In this document: positions 9,145 to 23,483 of the stretch, piece by piece
How the letters are laid out: the number at the start of each line of letters is the position of its first letter
How positions within the stretch are numbered: the stretch's first letter is position 1
Origin: Shewanella metallivivens
Lineage (GTDB): Bacteria; Pseudomonadota; Gammaproteobacteria; Enterobacterales; Shewanellaceae
Length of the DNA stretch: 64,000 nt
Assembly (NCBI RefSeq): GCF_028750675.1
Contig: NZ_JAQQPZ010000006.1
Span: 141,665-205,664 of the forward strand
Direction: 5' to 3'
Notes under the pieces: model-generated
The model's database searches: none
Told to the model about the DNA's origin: nothing
The model's input: only the letters and a program-made list of their open reading frames with translations
Position numbers and translations under genes: made by a program

Positions 9145-9175
9145 AAAAAAAGCCTCATTTATAGAGGCTTTTTTT
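9145..9175. terminator. Bidirectional terminator between hptA and oxyR
   Basis: AGCCTC/GAGGCT stem (9151-9156 with 9164-9169), 7-nt loop, flanked by a run of A on the left and a run of T on the right. It can end hptA transcription leftwards and blocks readthrough into oxyR. Confidence 0.85.
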
Positions 9176-9198
9176 AACTTAAGTGTACTAAAGAGCGA

Positions 9199-9564
9199 TT
9201 ATGCTTTTGCTTCCAGATACGCTTTAAGTTGTTGTAAATCTTTAGCGGCATGTTCAACGATTTCAGCTAACCACGTTTTATGATCGGCATCCCAATTTGC
9301 TTCTTCGCTATGTTGTAACAACTGAGCAAATTGCTGAATACGTTTTAAGCCAACAGAACCTGCCGCGCCTTTAAATTTATGCGCTTCTGCACATAAAGTG
9401 TCTTTATCATTTGCATCTTCAGCTTTCACTAAACTGCTGACATATTCAGGCATTAGCTGCTCAAATAGCACTACGCTTTTTAATAACGTCCCAGCACCAA
9501 TGGCACTGATATATTGCTCAAGGGTGTTGAGATCCAATATTGAGTCTAACTGCGTTGTGGCCAT
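9199..9564 (-). CDS. hptA: Stand-alone histidine phosphotransfer protein HptA
   Basis: A 121-residue single-domain HPt protein. The phospho-accepting histidine is His62 in EAHKFKGAAGSVGL, the classic HPt signature, inside a predicted four-helix bundle. In Shewanella oneidensis the Arc sensor lacks its own HPt domain and a separate HptA, encoded near oxyR and gltB, relays phosphate to ArcA. The same neighbourhood here supports that identity. ATG at 9564 has AGAGG seven bases upstream. No kinase or receiver gene is adjacent in the window. Confidence 0.85.
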   Translation of the reverse strand: MATTQLDSILDLNTLEQYISAIGAGTLLKSVVLFEQLMPEYVSSLVKAEDANDKDTLCAEAHKFKGAAGSVGLKRIQQFAQLLQHSEEANWDADHKTWLAEIVEHAAKDLQQLKAYLEAKA

Positions 9565-9718
9565 TGTGGCACCTCTGTATTAATTCTAACTCTATAAAAT
9601 TACAAAACATAATACCGAGTAAAATAGCCTATGCAAGGCTTGAACATGAATAGCACCACATTTATTTTAAATGATAACAAGCCATTAACACCACTTTTTC
9701 ACTGGCATTACCAATGTT

Positions 9719-9745
9719 TAAAAAAAGCTCATCTTGAGACTTTTT
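9719..9745 (-). terminator. Probable terminator of yhcC
   Basis: On the minus strand AAAGTCTCA pairs with TGAGCTTT (one bulged base) around an AGA loop and is followed by Ts. It lies about 40 bp past the yhcC stop. The stem is short, so the call is moderate. Confidence 0.5.
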
Positions 9746-9781
9746 CAAGCAAGTAGAATATAAAGTAACCATAAGTCCACA

Positions 9782-10747
9782 TTAGGCCGTTTTATAAACG
9801 CCATTGAGCGCACTACCTTGGCCACCATATTCTCTTAGTTCATCCACAATGGCGACTAAACCATCCCAGCGAAATGCACACCAATCAGGGGCGAGTAACA
9901 TCGGTTTTTTGGCATACGCGGTAACTCGGTGGTAAATGATGTGTTCAGGGGTATGACGAATGAGCATTGCTGCTGCAGATGCATATTCATCTAATGTTAA
10001 TAACTGCATTGGCTTATAATGCCATTGTTTTGCCATGGTACTCCCTTCAACAATGTGTAATGGATGAAGCTTAATTCCATCGACACCAATTCCCAATACC
10101 GTTCTTAAACTGTTTAAGTAGTCGGAGTTGGTTTCGCCGGGTAAACCTAAAATCAAATGCGTACATACTTTAATACCACGCGCTCTCGCTGCGATAACTG
10201 TTTGACGATATTCCGCCAATTGGTGACCTCGATTAATTTTTTTCAAGGTGTGATTATTACTGGTTTGCAAGCCTAGCTCTAACCAAACATCTAACCCACT
10301 TTGTTGATATTCAACGAGTAAATCAAGGACCTCATCTGGCACACAATCAGGTCGAGTGCCAATGTGTAATCCCACCACGTGCTTATCTGCAATCGCAAGG
10401 TCGTATTTTTGTTTAAGGCGGTTAAATTCATCGTAAGTGCTGGTATAGGCTTGAAAATAAGCAATGTATTTACTTGATGAAACCGGGGCTGGTCGCGATT
10501 TATTAATACAATGCTCTCTCGAATGGGCACGCACTTTACCATCGGCAAGTTGCACAGGGATCGACAATGTTTGCCCTTGTTGAGCATTAAAAGAGGCGAC
10601 ATTACAAAATGTGCAACCTCCAAGCCCCAGCGTACCGTCACGATTAGGGCAGGTAAATTCAGCATCAATTGTCAGTTTTTTTATTCTTTCACCATATTGA
10701 CGCTTGCAATAAGAACCAAATGTATTAACGTAGTCATCTAAGCCCAT
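9782..10747 (-). CDS. yhcC: YhcC-family radical SAM protein
   Basis: 321 residues, the normal YhcC length. The N-terminal FTCPNRDGTLGLGGCTFCN supplies the three cysteines (C-x12-C-x2-C type) that bind the SAM-cleaving 4Fe-4S cluster in this family. Barrel motifs follow, such as LELGLQTSNNHTLKKINRGH and THLILGLPGETNSDY. The exact modification it catalyses is not established in my knowledge; related proteins act on tRNA or small molecules. In many gammaproteobacteria it neighbours gltB, as here, where the two are divergent across 519 bp. Confidence 0.9.
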   Translation of the reverse strand: MGLDDYVNTFGSYCKRQYGERIKKLTIDAEFTCPNRDGTLGLGGCTFCNVASFNAQQGQTLSIPVQLADGKVRAHSREHCINKSRPAPVSSSKYIAYFQAYTSTYDEFNRLKQKYDLAIADKHVVGLHIGTRPDCVPDEVLDLLVEYQQSGLDVWLELGLQTSNNHTLKKINRGHQLAEYRQTVIAARARGIKVCTHLILGLPGETNSDYLNSLRTVLGIGVDGIKLHPLHIVEGSTMAKQWHYKPMQLLTLDEYASAAAMLIRHTPEHIIYHRVTAYAKKPMLLAPDWCAFRWDGLVAIVDELREYGGQGSALNGVYKTA

Positions 10748-10899
10748 CTGGCTACCCTCTTCACCTAAAAGGGCGCTAGTTTATGATTCACTTAAACACC
10801 TGTCTCGGTGCTAAATCAATAAAACTGCCATTTAAGCCTAGCAAACACGAAACTCTGCGCTATGTCGCAAAATTGTTTAAAACATCCCAACATGAAATA

Positions 10900-10937
10900 A
10901 ATTAATCAAAATGAATATTTACTCATTTTGATTAATT
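10900..10937. promoter_or_regulatory. 15-bp inverted repeat with ArgR-box-like centre
   Basis: AATTAATCAAAATGA (10900-10914) is perfectly repeated in inverse at 10923-10937, followed by six Ts. The middle, TGAATATTTACTCA (10912-10925), matches 13 of 14 positions of the ARG-box consensus TGAATWWWWATTCA. ArgR acts at gltBD in E. coli. The very AT-rich stem plus T tract could instead be a weak terminator facing gltB; I favour an operator. No clear second box at the usual 21-bp spacing was found. Confidence 0.45.
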
Positions 10938-11081
10938 TTTTACCCAACAACTGTATTTGAAATAAAATTCATTATTTTTAATTCAAAAACAATCCATTCC
11001 TTTTGTTACTAAAAAGTAGCTATATGTTTGAAATAATATTTAAATTGTTTTTATTCATAAGGTTATAGCGCCAAAACCCCA

Positions 11082-11099
11082 GTTTACGTTAACGTAAAC
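11082..11099. promoter_or_regulatory. Perfect 18-bp palindrome upstream of gltB
   Basis: GTTTACGTTAACGTAAAC is fully self-complementary and sits 167 bp before the gltB start. The TTTACGT/ACGTAAA arms resemble, from memory, the operator of the MerR-family regulator LiuR, which controls branched-chain amino-acid catabolism in Shewanella and which I recall being linked to gltBD. The regulator is not proven by sequence alone. Confidence 0.55.
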
Positions 11100-11266
11100 C
11101 TTGTAGGCAAATCCATTTATTTGGTAATTATATTTCAGTTTGTTGCATTTTTTTGGTTTGACCTTTATGCATTCTCAGTTTAATTTGAATGGTTCGGGTG
11201 CATATCTATGGAATGTTTCACATTTACCCCGAGTCGTATCTAGTAGAGGTTTAGGGGGTTTTTTGT

Positions 11267-17124
<5,858 letters not shown>

Positions 17125-17201
17125 CAAGTTGCCCCGCATAGCCTGTGATTGATTACAGGCTACTACTGATTATAACGTACCGAGTTTGCTTGTGAATTTT
17201 A

Positions 17202-17228
17202 GCGCATCTATATGATGCGCATTTTTTT
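17202..17228 (+). terminator. Rho-independent terminator of gltBD
   Basis: GCGCATC/GATGCGC 7-bp stem (17202-17208 with 17214-17220), 5-nt loop, then A and seven Ts. An earlier hairpin, TAGCCTGT/ACAGGCTA at 17139-17162, lacks a T tract. Confidence 0.85.
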
Positions 17229-17243
17229 GCCCAAAAACAGTAA

Positions 17244-17909
17244 TTATTTATTCGCAGAGTTCACTAAAAAGTGGCTAAACAATTTGTTTTTTAACTCTGG
17301 GTGTTCATCCGAAAACCTAACCCCTATTGTCATTTCGCCTTCAAGTTGCTGCACCTTAACCGCGGTTCCGGTCAGAATGCCTGACAAGTTTTCATCAATA
17401 GAAATGGCCACATGTATTTCAGCATCTTGCTCAAGAACCATCGATTTAGGGGCTAAAGTGACAAAACACCCTGTCAAAGAAAAATCGAGCATTTTAGCAA
17501 TGATCTTATTGTCGTTGTGCATAATAAACACATCTTGTTCAATATCGACTCGCAGCTGCTCTCTGACCTTTTTCTTAGTGATCGATTTTGGCACGCTAAG
17601 GCATAACATACGCACTGGATGATTCACCATTGATAAAATAGAGGTCTTAAAGGCAATGATGTCTTTAAAGCCACTGTTCGTCATTGCTCTCACCACAATT
17701 TCAGCATTGGCTAACATATGCTGGTAAGCTTCAGAAAAATCTTTAGTGGGAAATTCAATCAAAATAAAACGGTTGATTTGATAACCAATCAAACTCGAAC
17801 GAGATTGGACTTTTTTACCATTAGCAAAATGGATCTCAACAAACAAATCCATACCAATATCAATTAAGCGCAAATCGTCAAGCAACTCGCTCACTGGTGT
17901 TTTTATCAT
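17244..17909 (-). CDS. PilZ-domain protein, probable c-di-GMP receptor
   Basis: 221 residues in a YcgR-like layout: an N-terminal beta domain (about 15-105) and a C-terminal PilZ domain. The c-di-GMP-binding motifs are intact, namely Arg116-x3-Arg120 (REQLR) and Asp142-x-Ser144-x2-Gly147 (DFSLTG). Proteins of this kind bind c-di-GMP and adjust motility or adhesion through protein contacts; the partner here is unknown. It is convergent with gltD and no flagellar gene is nearby. Confidence is high for the domain and low for the process. Confidence 0.85.
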   Translation of the reverse strand: MIKTPVSELLDDLRLIDIGMDLFVEIHFANGKKVQSRSSLIGYQINRFILIEFPTKDFSEAYQHMLANAEIVVRAMTNSGFKDIIAFKTSILSMVNHPVRMLCLSVPKSITKKKVREQLRVDIEQDVFIMHNDNKIIAKMLDFSLTGCFVTLAPKSMVLEQDAEIHVAISIDENLSGILTGTAVKVQQLEGEMTIGVRFSDEHPELKNKLFSHFLVNSANK

Positions 17910-18146
17910 AGAACTTTCACCCTGTAAGTGGACGTGATAGAGCTCTGCTTCATCAATCTATTGACCCAAAATTTCATCATTAACATAAAGATAACAGATT
18001 TCGTATTGTTCTACCTAGAGCTTGCCAGTCTTTGTGAAAAAGAATTTTGTTTCTTTTAGCCAGAAGCAATAGGAATATGACGCGACATAAACAATCTTAA
18101 TAGAATAACGCGCTCACCGACAGAGGGATAAATAACCCTAAAACAA

Positions 18147-18171
18147 TTCAGGCCAGCAATGCTGGCCTGAA
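18147..18171 (-). terminator. Hairpin terminator after the DoxX-like gene
   Basis: An 11-bp perfect stem TTCAGGCCAGC/GCTGGCCTGAA (18147-18157 with 18161-18171) with a 3-nt loop lies 18 bp past the stop of the leftward gene. The following minus-strand bases are only moderately T-rich (TTGTTTT). Confidence 0.7.
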
Positions 18172-18189
18172 ATACCAATAGTTACATCG

Positions 18190-18606
18190 TTATTTTACCG
18201 TAAACTTAGTATCTTGCTCTCTTAACAAGTACAAGGCAAAGCATGCTGCCCACATTGGCCATGCAGCAAAAAACAATAAATTATTAAACGCATCAATGTA
18301 TTGATTAAATGCAGATAAGGTTGACGCACCGTGCATTAAGAAAATCACGCCATAGGTTAGGCGTTTTTTAATCCCAAGCACAAAGGCAATCACCAATAAT
18401 AATTGCAAACCGCCCATGATGTATGCAGCAATTTCATTAACACCACCAATGCCATAAAACTTCTCGAATATTTTCATGCTGTGACCAGGATTAACAAATT
18501 TATCCAATGTCCACACGAGCATCACCAAAAATACACCTAAGCGTAAAGACAATAACGACCACTGCAACTTGCTTTCAACATCGCTGGTAAGTGTTGTTTG
18601 CATCAT
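18190..18606 (-). CDS. DoxX-like inner-membrane protein
   Basis: 138 residues with four predicted membrane helices (about 20-36, 58-80, 84-103, 108-128) and short loops, the architecture of the DoxX/MauE-like family. Members occur with thiol or quinone redox systems; no catalytic motif is visible and the function is unknown. It diverges from the TonB-dependent receptor gene across 233 bp, so shared regulation is possible. A good terminator follows. Confidence 0.65.
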   Translation of the reverse strand: MMQTTLTSDVESKLQWSLLSLRLGVFLVMLVWTLDKFVNPGHSMKIFEKFYGIGGVNEIAAYIMGGLQLLLVIAFVLGIKKRLTYGVIFLMHGASTLSAFNQYIDAFNNLLFFAAWPMWAACFALYLLREQDTKFTVK

Positions 18607-18630
18607 AATTCCTTAAAAAATATAAATAAA

Positions 18631-18716
18631 ACTCATTCTGATGAGTGATTAATAAGCTAGACTGAGATTGCCTGACTAAAAAGTTAATCAGCGCCTAAAT
18701 GACCGAACTTAGTCAG
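18631..18716. promoter_or_regulatory. Two inverted repeats in the divergent DoxX/receptor promoter region
   Basis: ACTCAT-TCTG-ATGAGT (18631-18646) is a perfect 6-bp inverted repeat. CTGACTAA (18672-18679) recurs inverted as TTAGTCAG (18709-18716). Both lie between the two divergent start codons and could bind a shared regulator. Neither matches a Fur box well. Confidence 0.35.
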
Positions 18717-18839
18717 TTTATGTTGCACAACCACTTATTCCATTTAATTCTAAACAAACTAAATTTGGCATAAGATTGTTGTAATAAATTCGTTAATCAT
18801 GAGGTCTTTTAGGCCAAGTTCATCACAGCAGAAAATATT

Positions 18840-21200
18840 ATGCCTATTCATCGTTACCCAAATCGCTCCATGACAGCTGCAGCTGTTGGCTTAGCCTTAT
18901 TCTCTTCGTTAACGGTTGCCGCTGATGACACTTCAACGATTGAAGTGATCCATGTGTCAGGCAAAGCGATTAACGATAAAGGTTTGTCACCTAAAAACAG
19001 CACCGTTGATGGCCCCTTTGGTGATGGTATTGCATTAAAAGATATTGCTCGTTCGGTCACTCCGATAACCAGCGAAATGATTGAACAGCTTAATATCATC
19101 GATTTATCAGATATCCAAAAAGTCAGTCCCAATAGCTACTCAGCTAGCGGCTTTGGCGCGTCAAGCTTACCAACGATTCGTGGCCAGTTAGGCGAGTTAT
19201 ACCAAGACGGTGTGCGTCGCCAGGCAGGTAATAATGGCTTTGGGATCCCAATGTCGTTTAACGCCATTGAGCAAATTGATGTGGTAAAAGGTGCGCCACC
19301 TGTCTTGCTAGGTACTAGTCAGCGCAATGGAGGCTTTGTTAATGTGCATTCAAAAGTGGCCCCCACTAATGACAAGTTTACCAACCTCACAGCCTCAGCA
19401 GGCAGTTGGGATCATTATCGTGCTCAGATAGATGTCGCGACAGACATTGTAGAAAACCAAAGTGGCGTACGTTTAAGCGCAGAACATATCGACAATGGCA
19501 GCTATTATGATTACTCAGGTTTTCAAAGCGACAGCATATTCGTGGCATTTCGCCTATTGCCAGATAATGCCAGCACCTGGGACATCAATCTCGAATACTA
19601 TGATGTCGATTTTACCGACAACGCCGGGATTAACCGCCCAACCCAAGCATTAATTGATGATGGCTTATATGTTACCGGTCAAGGTGTGCAGCCTAATGGC
19701 AGCACCATACCAGGCGCTAATGCCATTGTGTCGCCAACCGGATTAGTGAAAATAGATCGCAGCCAAGTTTTAACCGATCCAGACAACATCAACAACGCGC
19801 AAACGTTTATCGTTCACAGTACCTACGTGCGTGAGTTAAGCGATAAGGCCACCGTTAAAAACATTAGCTACTATCAGCATTTAGAGCGTGAAGAAATTGC
19901 CCAAAACAGTTTTGTTGAAATCATCGATGGCGCAGATACGGCACAAAACCGGGTTGAGTTAGCCTATCAATGGAATGATGCACAAAGCACCATTGTGGCC
20001 GCCGATATCCGTTACAACAAGGTATTAGGTTACAGCCAATTTACCACCGAAGCAGACTTACCCATAGATTTAACCGGCCCCATTGAAAACCGTCGTATTC
20101 CGCTAACAGCAGAGCAACAAGCTAGATTAGTTGAGCTTCGCCCAGGGGTGTTTGTGTCACCTGGTGCACAATACGACATTGATGGCGACGGCAGTGGCGA
20201 CTATTCATTGTCTGACACGACAGACTCAACCAGTTGGCAAACTGGTATCGCGATCCAGCACAACAGCCAATGGACGGACAAGCTGTCGACCAGCGTAGGT
20301 TATCGTGCCGATTTTTATGATGTTAAGGCACGCGATGCCATAGCCCCTCAAGGGCAAATCGCCGCCAGTGACGCCATTAATGAAATGCTCGAATCAGGAC
20401 AAATCAGCATTAGCTATCAGCTTAGCGATTTTATCACCACCTATGCCAGCGCCAGTTATAACGAATCGACCTCAAACAGTATGGCAGGCGGCACCACATT
20501 AGGCGCCAATAACCAAATTAGCAGCCAAAACTTTGCTACCGAAAACACCTTAACCGAAGTGGGCATTAAATATGCGCCAAGCGATAGTGCCTGGTATGTC
20601 GATGCAGCAGTGTTTGATCAAAAACGCAGTCTGCGAAATCGTGATGGCAGCAATACAGGTATCAGAACTAAAGGCTTTGAGGCGCAAGCCTTTTATGATG
20701 CCGACCCTTATTGGTTTAGCGCGGGTTACAGTTACTTAGATGCGCGTTATGATAATTCTGCCAGCAGCCAAGATACGGTACAAGTGGCCGATGCCTTTGA
20801 TAATTCACGCCCAGATATCATTGCAGGTACGGGAATAGGCGCGCCAAACTTTGCCTCATTTGCACCATCAAACAGCCGCGTACAAGGTCTACCTGAACAA
20901 TCGCTCACACTTAATGGCGGAATGTCGATTACTGAAAAATGGAAAGCCGGTTTCTCCGGTCTCTATACCAAGAGTTACCCATTAGACTATTTAGCGACTG
21001 TGTATATTCGCGATCAATACACGCTTAACATTAACACTCGCTATGATTTTACCGAGCAAACAAGTTTAAGACTGGACGTCAATAACGTGACTAACCAAAA
21101 GAATTGGCGCCCGGTGTTTGAAGGCGGTTATTTCGGATCAACCTTGGTTTTTCCTGAACTTCCGGTTAATGCCACCCTAACCTTACAGCATTCATTTTAA
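18840..21200 (+). CDS. TonB-dependent outer-membrane receptor
   Basis: 786 residues. There is a signal peptide (about 1-28, ending TVAADD), then a TonB-box-like IEVIHVSG, a plug domain (about 50-165, with LPTIRGQLGELYQDGVRR and IDVVKGAPPVLLGTSQRNGG), and a 22-strand type barrel ending in Phe (LTLQHSF). The plug resembles siderophore-type receptors but the ligand cannot be read. No strong Shine-Dalgarno precedes ATG 18840; ATG 18870 would still keep a signal peptide. It is the first of a run of genes in one direction through 29557, followed 11 bp later by the TVP38-reductase fusion. Confidence 0.9.
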   Translation: MPIHRYPNRSMTAAAVGLALFSSLTVAADDTSTIEVIHVSGKAINDKGLSPKNSTVDGPFGDGIALKDIARSVTPITSEMIEQLNIIDLSDIQKVSPNSYSASGFGASSLPTIRGQLGELYQDGVRRQAGNNGFGIPMSFNAIEQIDVVKGAPPVLLGTSQRNGGFVNVHSKVAPTNDKFTNLTASAGSWDHYRAQIDVATDIVENQSGVRLSAEHIDNGSYYDYSGFQSDSIFVAFRLLPDNASTWDINLEYYDVDFTDNAGINRPTQALIDDGLYVTGQGVQPNGSTIPGANAIVSPTGLVKIDRSQVLTDPDNINNAQTFIVHSTYVRELSDKATVKNISYYQHLEREEIAQNSFVEIIDGADTAQNRVELAYQWNDAQSTIVAADIRYNKVLGYSQFTTEADLPIDLTGPIENRRIPLTAEQQARLVELRPGVFVSPGAQYDIDGDGSGDYSLSDTTDSTSWQTGIAIQHNSQWTDKLSTSVGYRADFYDVKARDAIAPQGQIAASDAINEMLESGQISISYQLSDFITTYASASYNESTSNSMAGGTTLGANNQISSQNFATENTLTEVGIKYAPSDSAWYVDAAVFDQKRSLRNRDGSNTGIRTKGFEAQAFYDADPYWFSAGYSYLDARYDNSASSQDTVQVADAFDNSRPDIIAGTGIGAPNFASFAPSNSRVQGLPEQSLTLNGGMSITEKWKAGFSGLYTKSYPLDYLATVYIRDQYTLNINTRYDFTEQTSLRLDVNNVTNQKNWRPVFEGGYFGSTLVFPELPVNATLTLQHSF

Positions 21201-21211
21201 GGCGATAAATT

Positions 21212-23365
21212 ATGTTTAAAAAAATTGTGTTATTACTGATTGCAGCGTCATTAGTGGGGTTATTTTTCCACTTTGATTTGCATCAATTATTGACCTTAGA
21301 GGGTCTAAAAGGCTCGATGAATGACTTTAGTCAATTACGTGAACAATCACCATTGTTAGTTATTGGCGGGTTCTTTTTATTGTATGTGTCCGTGACCGCA
21401 TTATCCTTACCCGGCGCAGCGATTCTTACCCTCGCATCAGGTGCGTTATTTGGTATTGTCGAAGGGTTAATTATTGCCTCATTTGCCTCAAGCATTGGAG
21501 CAACTCTGGCCTTTTTAGTGTCGCGTTATCTATTACGTGACTCAATTAAACAACGCTTTCCAGAGCGCTTAGCGGCGATTGACGCAGGCATTGAAAAAGA
21601 AGGCGGATTTTACCTATTTACCTTGCGTTTGGTGCCAATATTTCCATTCTTTCTAATCAACATGTTAATGGGTGTGACCGGGTTTAAATCGTGGACTTTT
21701 TACTGGGTAAGCCAAGTCGGTATGTTTCTGGGCACCTTTGTGTACGTTAATGCTGGTACGCAACTTGCGCAAATTGACAGCCTGTCGAACATTTTATCGT
21801 TTAACCTAATTGTGTCATTTGCACTATTAGGGTTATTCCCACTTATCGCTAAGGCCATCGTTAACATGATTAAAAAACGTCGTGTATACAGCAAGTGGAC
21901 TAAACCCGCTAAATTTGACCGCAATATGATTGTGATTGGTGCAGGAGCGGGTGGACTCGTCACCAGTTATATTGCCGCTGCAGTAAAAGCCAAAGTGACC
22001 TTAATTGAGGCCGGAGAAATGGGCGGCGACTGCTTAAATTATGGCTGTGTGCCCAGCAAAGCGATGATTAAAAGTGCCAAAATAGCTGAGCAAATACGTA
22101 ATGCCCATCATTACGGCCTAGAAGACAGCACACCTGAGTTTTCGTTTAAAAAAGTCATGGCACGTGTACACCAAGTGGTAGCCGATATTGCCCCGCACGA
22201 CAGTGTTGAGCGTTATACCAATTTAGGGGTTGATGTCGTAAAAGGTTACGGCAAATTAATCGACCCATGGACAGTCGAAATTACCTCCGCAGATGGCAGC
22301 ACTCGCCGCTTAACCGCGCGCAGCATTGTGATTGCCACCGGTGCTCGCCCATTTGTGCCGCCTCTACCGGGCATAGAAGAAGTCGGTTATGTTACCAGCG
22401 ATACCTTATGGGACGAGTTTGCCAAACTCGATGCTGCACCACAAAAATTAGTGGTACTGGGTGGCGGCCCAATCGGTTCTGAACTGGCACAAAGTTTTGC
22501 CCGTTTAGGCTCGCAAGTCACTCAAGTTGAAATGGCTGAGCGCATCATGATTAAAGAAGATCTTGAAGTGTCTGAGTTTGCAACACAGGCATTACGTAAC
22601 AGTGGGGTTAATATTTTAACCTCGCATCAAGCACTGCGCTGCGAACTGCGTGAGGGTAAAAAATACCTTATCGTTAAGCATCAAGATCAAGAGCACGCTA
22701 TCGAGTACGACCAGTTGTTATGTGCCGTCGGTCGCAGTGCACGTCTAAGCGGTTACGGCTTAGAAGAACTCGGCATTGAAACCAATCGCACCATTCAAAC
22801 CAATGAATATTTAGAAACGCTATACCCTAATATTTATGCGGCAGGCGACATTGTTGGCCCATATCAATTTACGCATGTGGCCGCACATCAGGGCTGGTAT
22901 GCGGCAGTGAACGCGTTATTTGGTCACTTGAAAAAATTCAAAGTCGATTACCGGGTTATTCCATGGACCACCTTTATCGATCCAGAAGTGGCTCGTGTCG
23001 GTATTAATGAATACGAAGCCAAACAGCAAGGGATAGAGTATGAAGTCACACGCTTTGATTTTGCTGAGCTCGACCGTGCCATTACCGACAGTGCCACCGA
23101 TGGTTTTATTAAAGTGATTACCCCTAAAGGCAAAGATAAAATCTTAGGAGTAACCGTGGTGTCAGAACACGCTGGTGATTTAATTGCTGAGTTTGTATTA
23201 GCGATGAAACACGGCCTAGGACTGAATAAGATTTTAGGCACCATACACAGCTACCCAACATGGGCCGAAGGTAACAAGTACGCCGCAGGAGAATGGAAGC
23301 GTAACCACGCGCCAGAAACCGTGCTACGTTGGTTAGAGAAATATCACACATGGCGTCGTAGCTAG
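21212..23365 (+). CDS. TVP38/DedA-like membrane domain fused to a disulfide reductase
   Basis: 717 residues. Residues 1-220 form a TVP38/TMEM64 (SNARE-associated, DedA-like) membrane domain with about five helices and the GGFYLFTLRLVPIFPFFLIN motif. Residues 235-717 are a pyridine nucleotide-disulfide oxidoreductase: FAD site VIGAGAGGL near 241, redox pair Cys274/Cys279 in GGDCLNYGCVPSKA, second dinucleotide site VVLGGGPIGSELAQSF, FAD motif AAGDI, and the dimer-domain His-Glu pair in HSYPTWAE. The reductase half resembles mercuric reductase or dihydrolipoamide dehydrogenase but lacks the N-terminal HMA domain and the C-terminal vicinal cysteines of MerA. Probably an inner-membrane thiol-redox enzyme; the substrate is unknown. 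Confidence 0.88.
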   Translation: MFKKIVLLLIAASLVGLFFHFDLHQLLTLEGLKGSMNDFSQLREQSPLLVIGGFFLLYVSVTALSLPGAAILTLASGALFGIVEGLIIASFASSIGATLAFLVSRYLLRDSIKQRFPERLAAIDAGIEKEGGFYLFTLRLVPIFPFFLINMLMGVTGFKSWTFYWVSQVGMFLGTFVYVNAGTQLAQIDSLSNILSFNLIVSFALLGLFPLIAKAIVNMIKKRRVYSKWTKPAKFDRNMIVIGAGAGGLVTSYIAAAVKAKVTLIEAGEMGGDCLNYGCVPSKAMIKSAKIAEQIRNAHHYGLEDSTPEFSFKKVMARVHQVVADIAPHDSVERYTNLGVDVVKGYGKLIDPWTVEITSADGSTRRLTARSIVIATGARPFVPPLPGIEEVGYVTSDTLWDEFAKLDAAPQKLVVLGGGPIGSELAQSFARLGSQVTQVEMAERIMIKEDLEVSEFATQALRNSGVNILTSHQALRCELREGKKYLIVKHQDQEHAIEYDQLLCAVGRSARLSGYGLEELGIETNRTIQTNEYLETLYPNIYAAGDIVGPYQFTHVAAHQGWYAAVNALFGHLKKFKVDYRVIPWTTFIDPEVARVGINEYEAKQQGIEYEVTRFDFAELDRAITDSATDGFIKVITPKGKDKILGVTVVSEHAGDLIAEFVLAMKHGLGLNKILGTIHSYPTWAEGNKYAAGEWKRNHAPETVLRWLEKYHTWRRS

Positions 23366-23483
23366 TCATTTAAAAGACATAAAATGCTGGCAGTTAACTG
23401 CCAGCCATTAAATGATGCACGCGTAAATCAATCGTAAACTGCCCGGCAAGGGATACTGCCGATAGCAGTCAGAGAACCCCAAA

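Larger units (their letters stand above)
10748..11266. other. Long gltB upstream regulatory region
   Basis: AT-rich 519-bp gap between divergent yhcC and gltB with no gene. It contains a 15-bp inverted repeat with an ArgR-box-like centre (10900-10937) and a perfect 18-bp palindrome (11082-11099). The length suits multi-factor control, as known for gltBD operons (Lrp, ArgR and others). I could not fix the promoter. Confidence 0.7.

Noticed and set aside
10291..10668. 125-codon frame overlapping yhcC on the same strand
   Set aside because: It is a shifted reading of yhcC, whose radical SAM motifs are complete, and lacks a start signal.
17139..17162. Hairpin directly after gltD as the operon terminator
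   Set aside because: The 8-bp stem is not followed by Ts; the hairpin at 17202-17228 is a far better terminator.
21212..23365. Mercuric reductase MerA
   Set aside because: No HMA domain, no C-terminal vicinal cysteine pair and no mer genes; the N-terminus is a TVP38 membrane domain.
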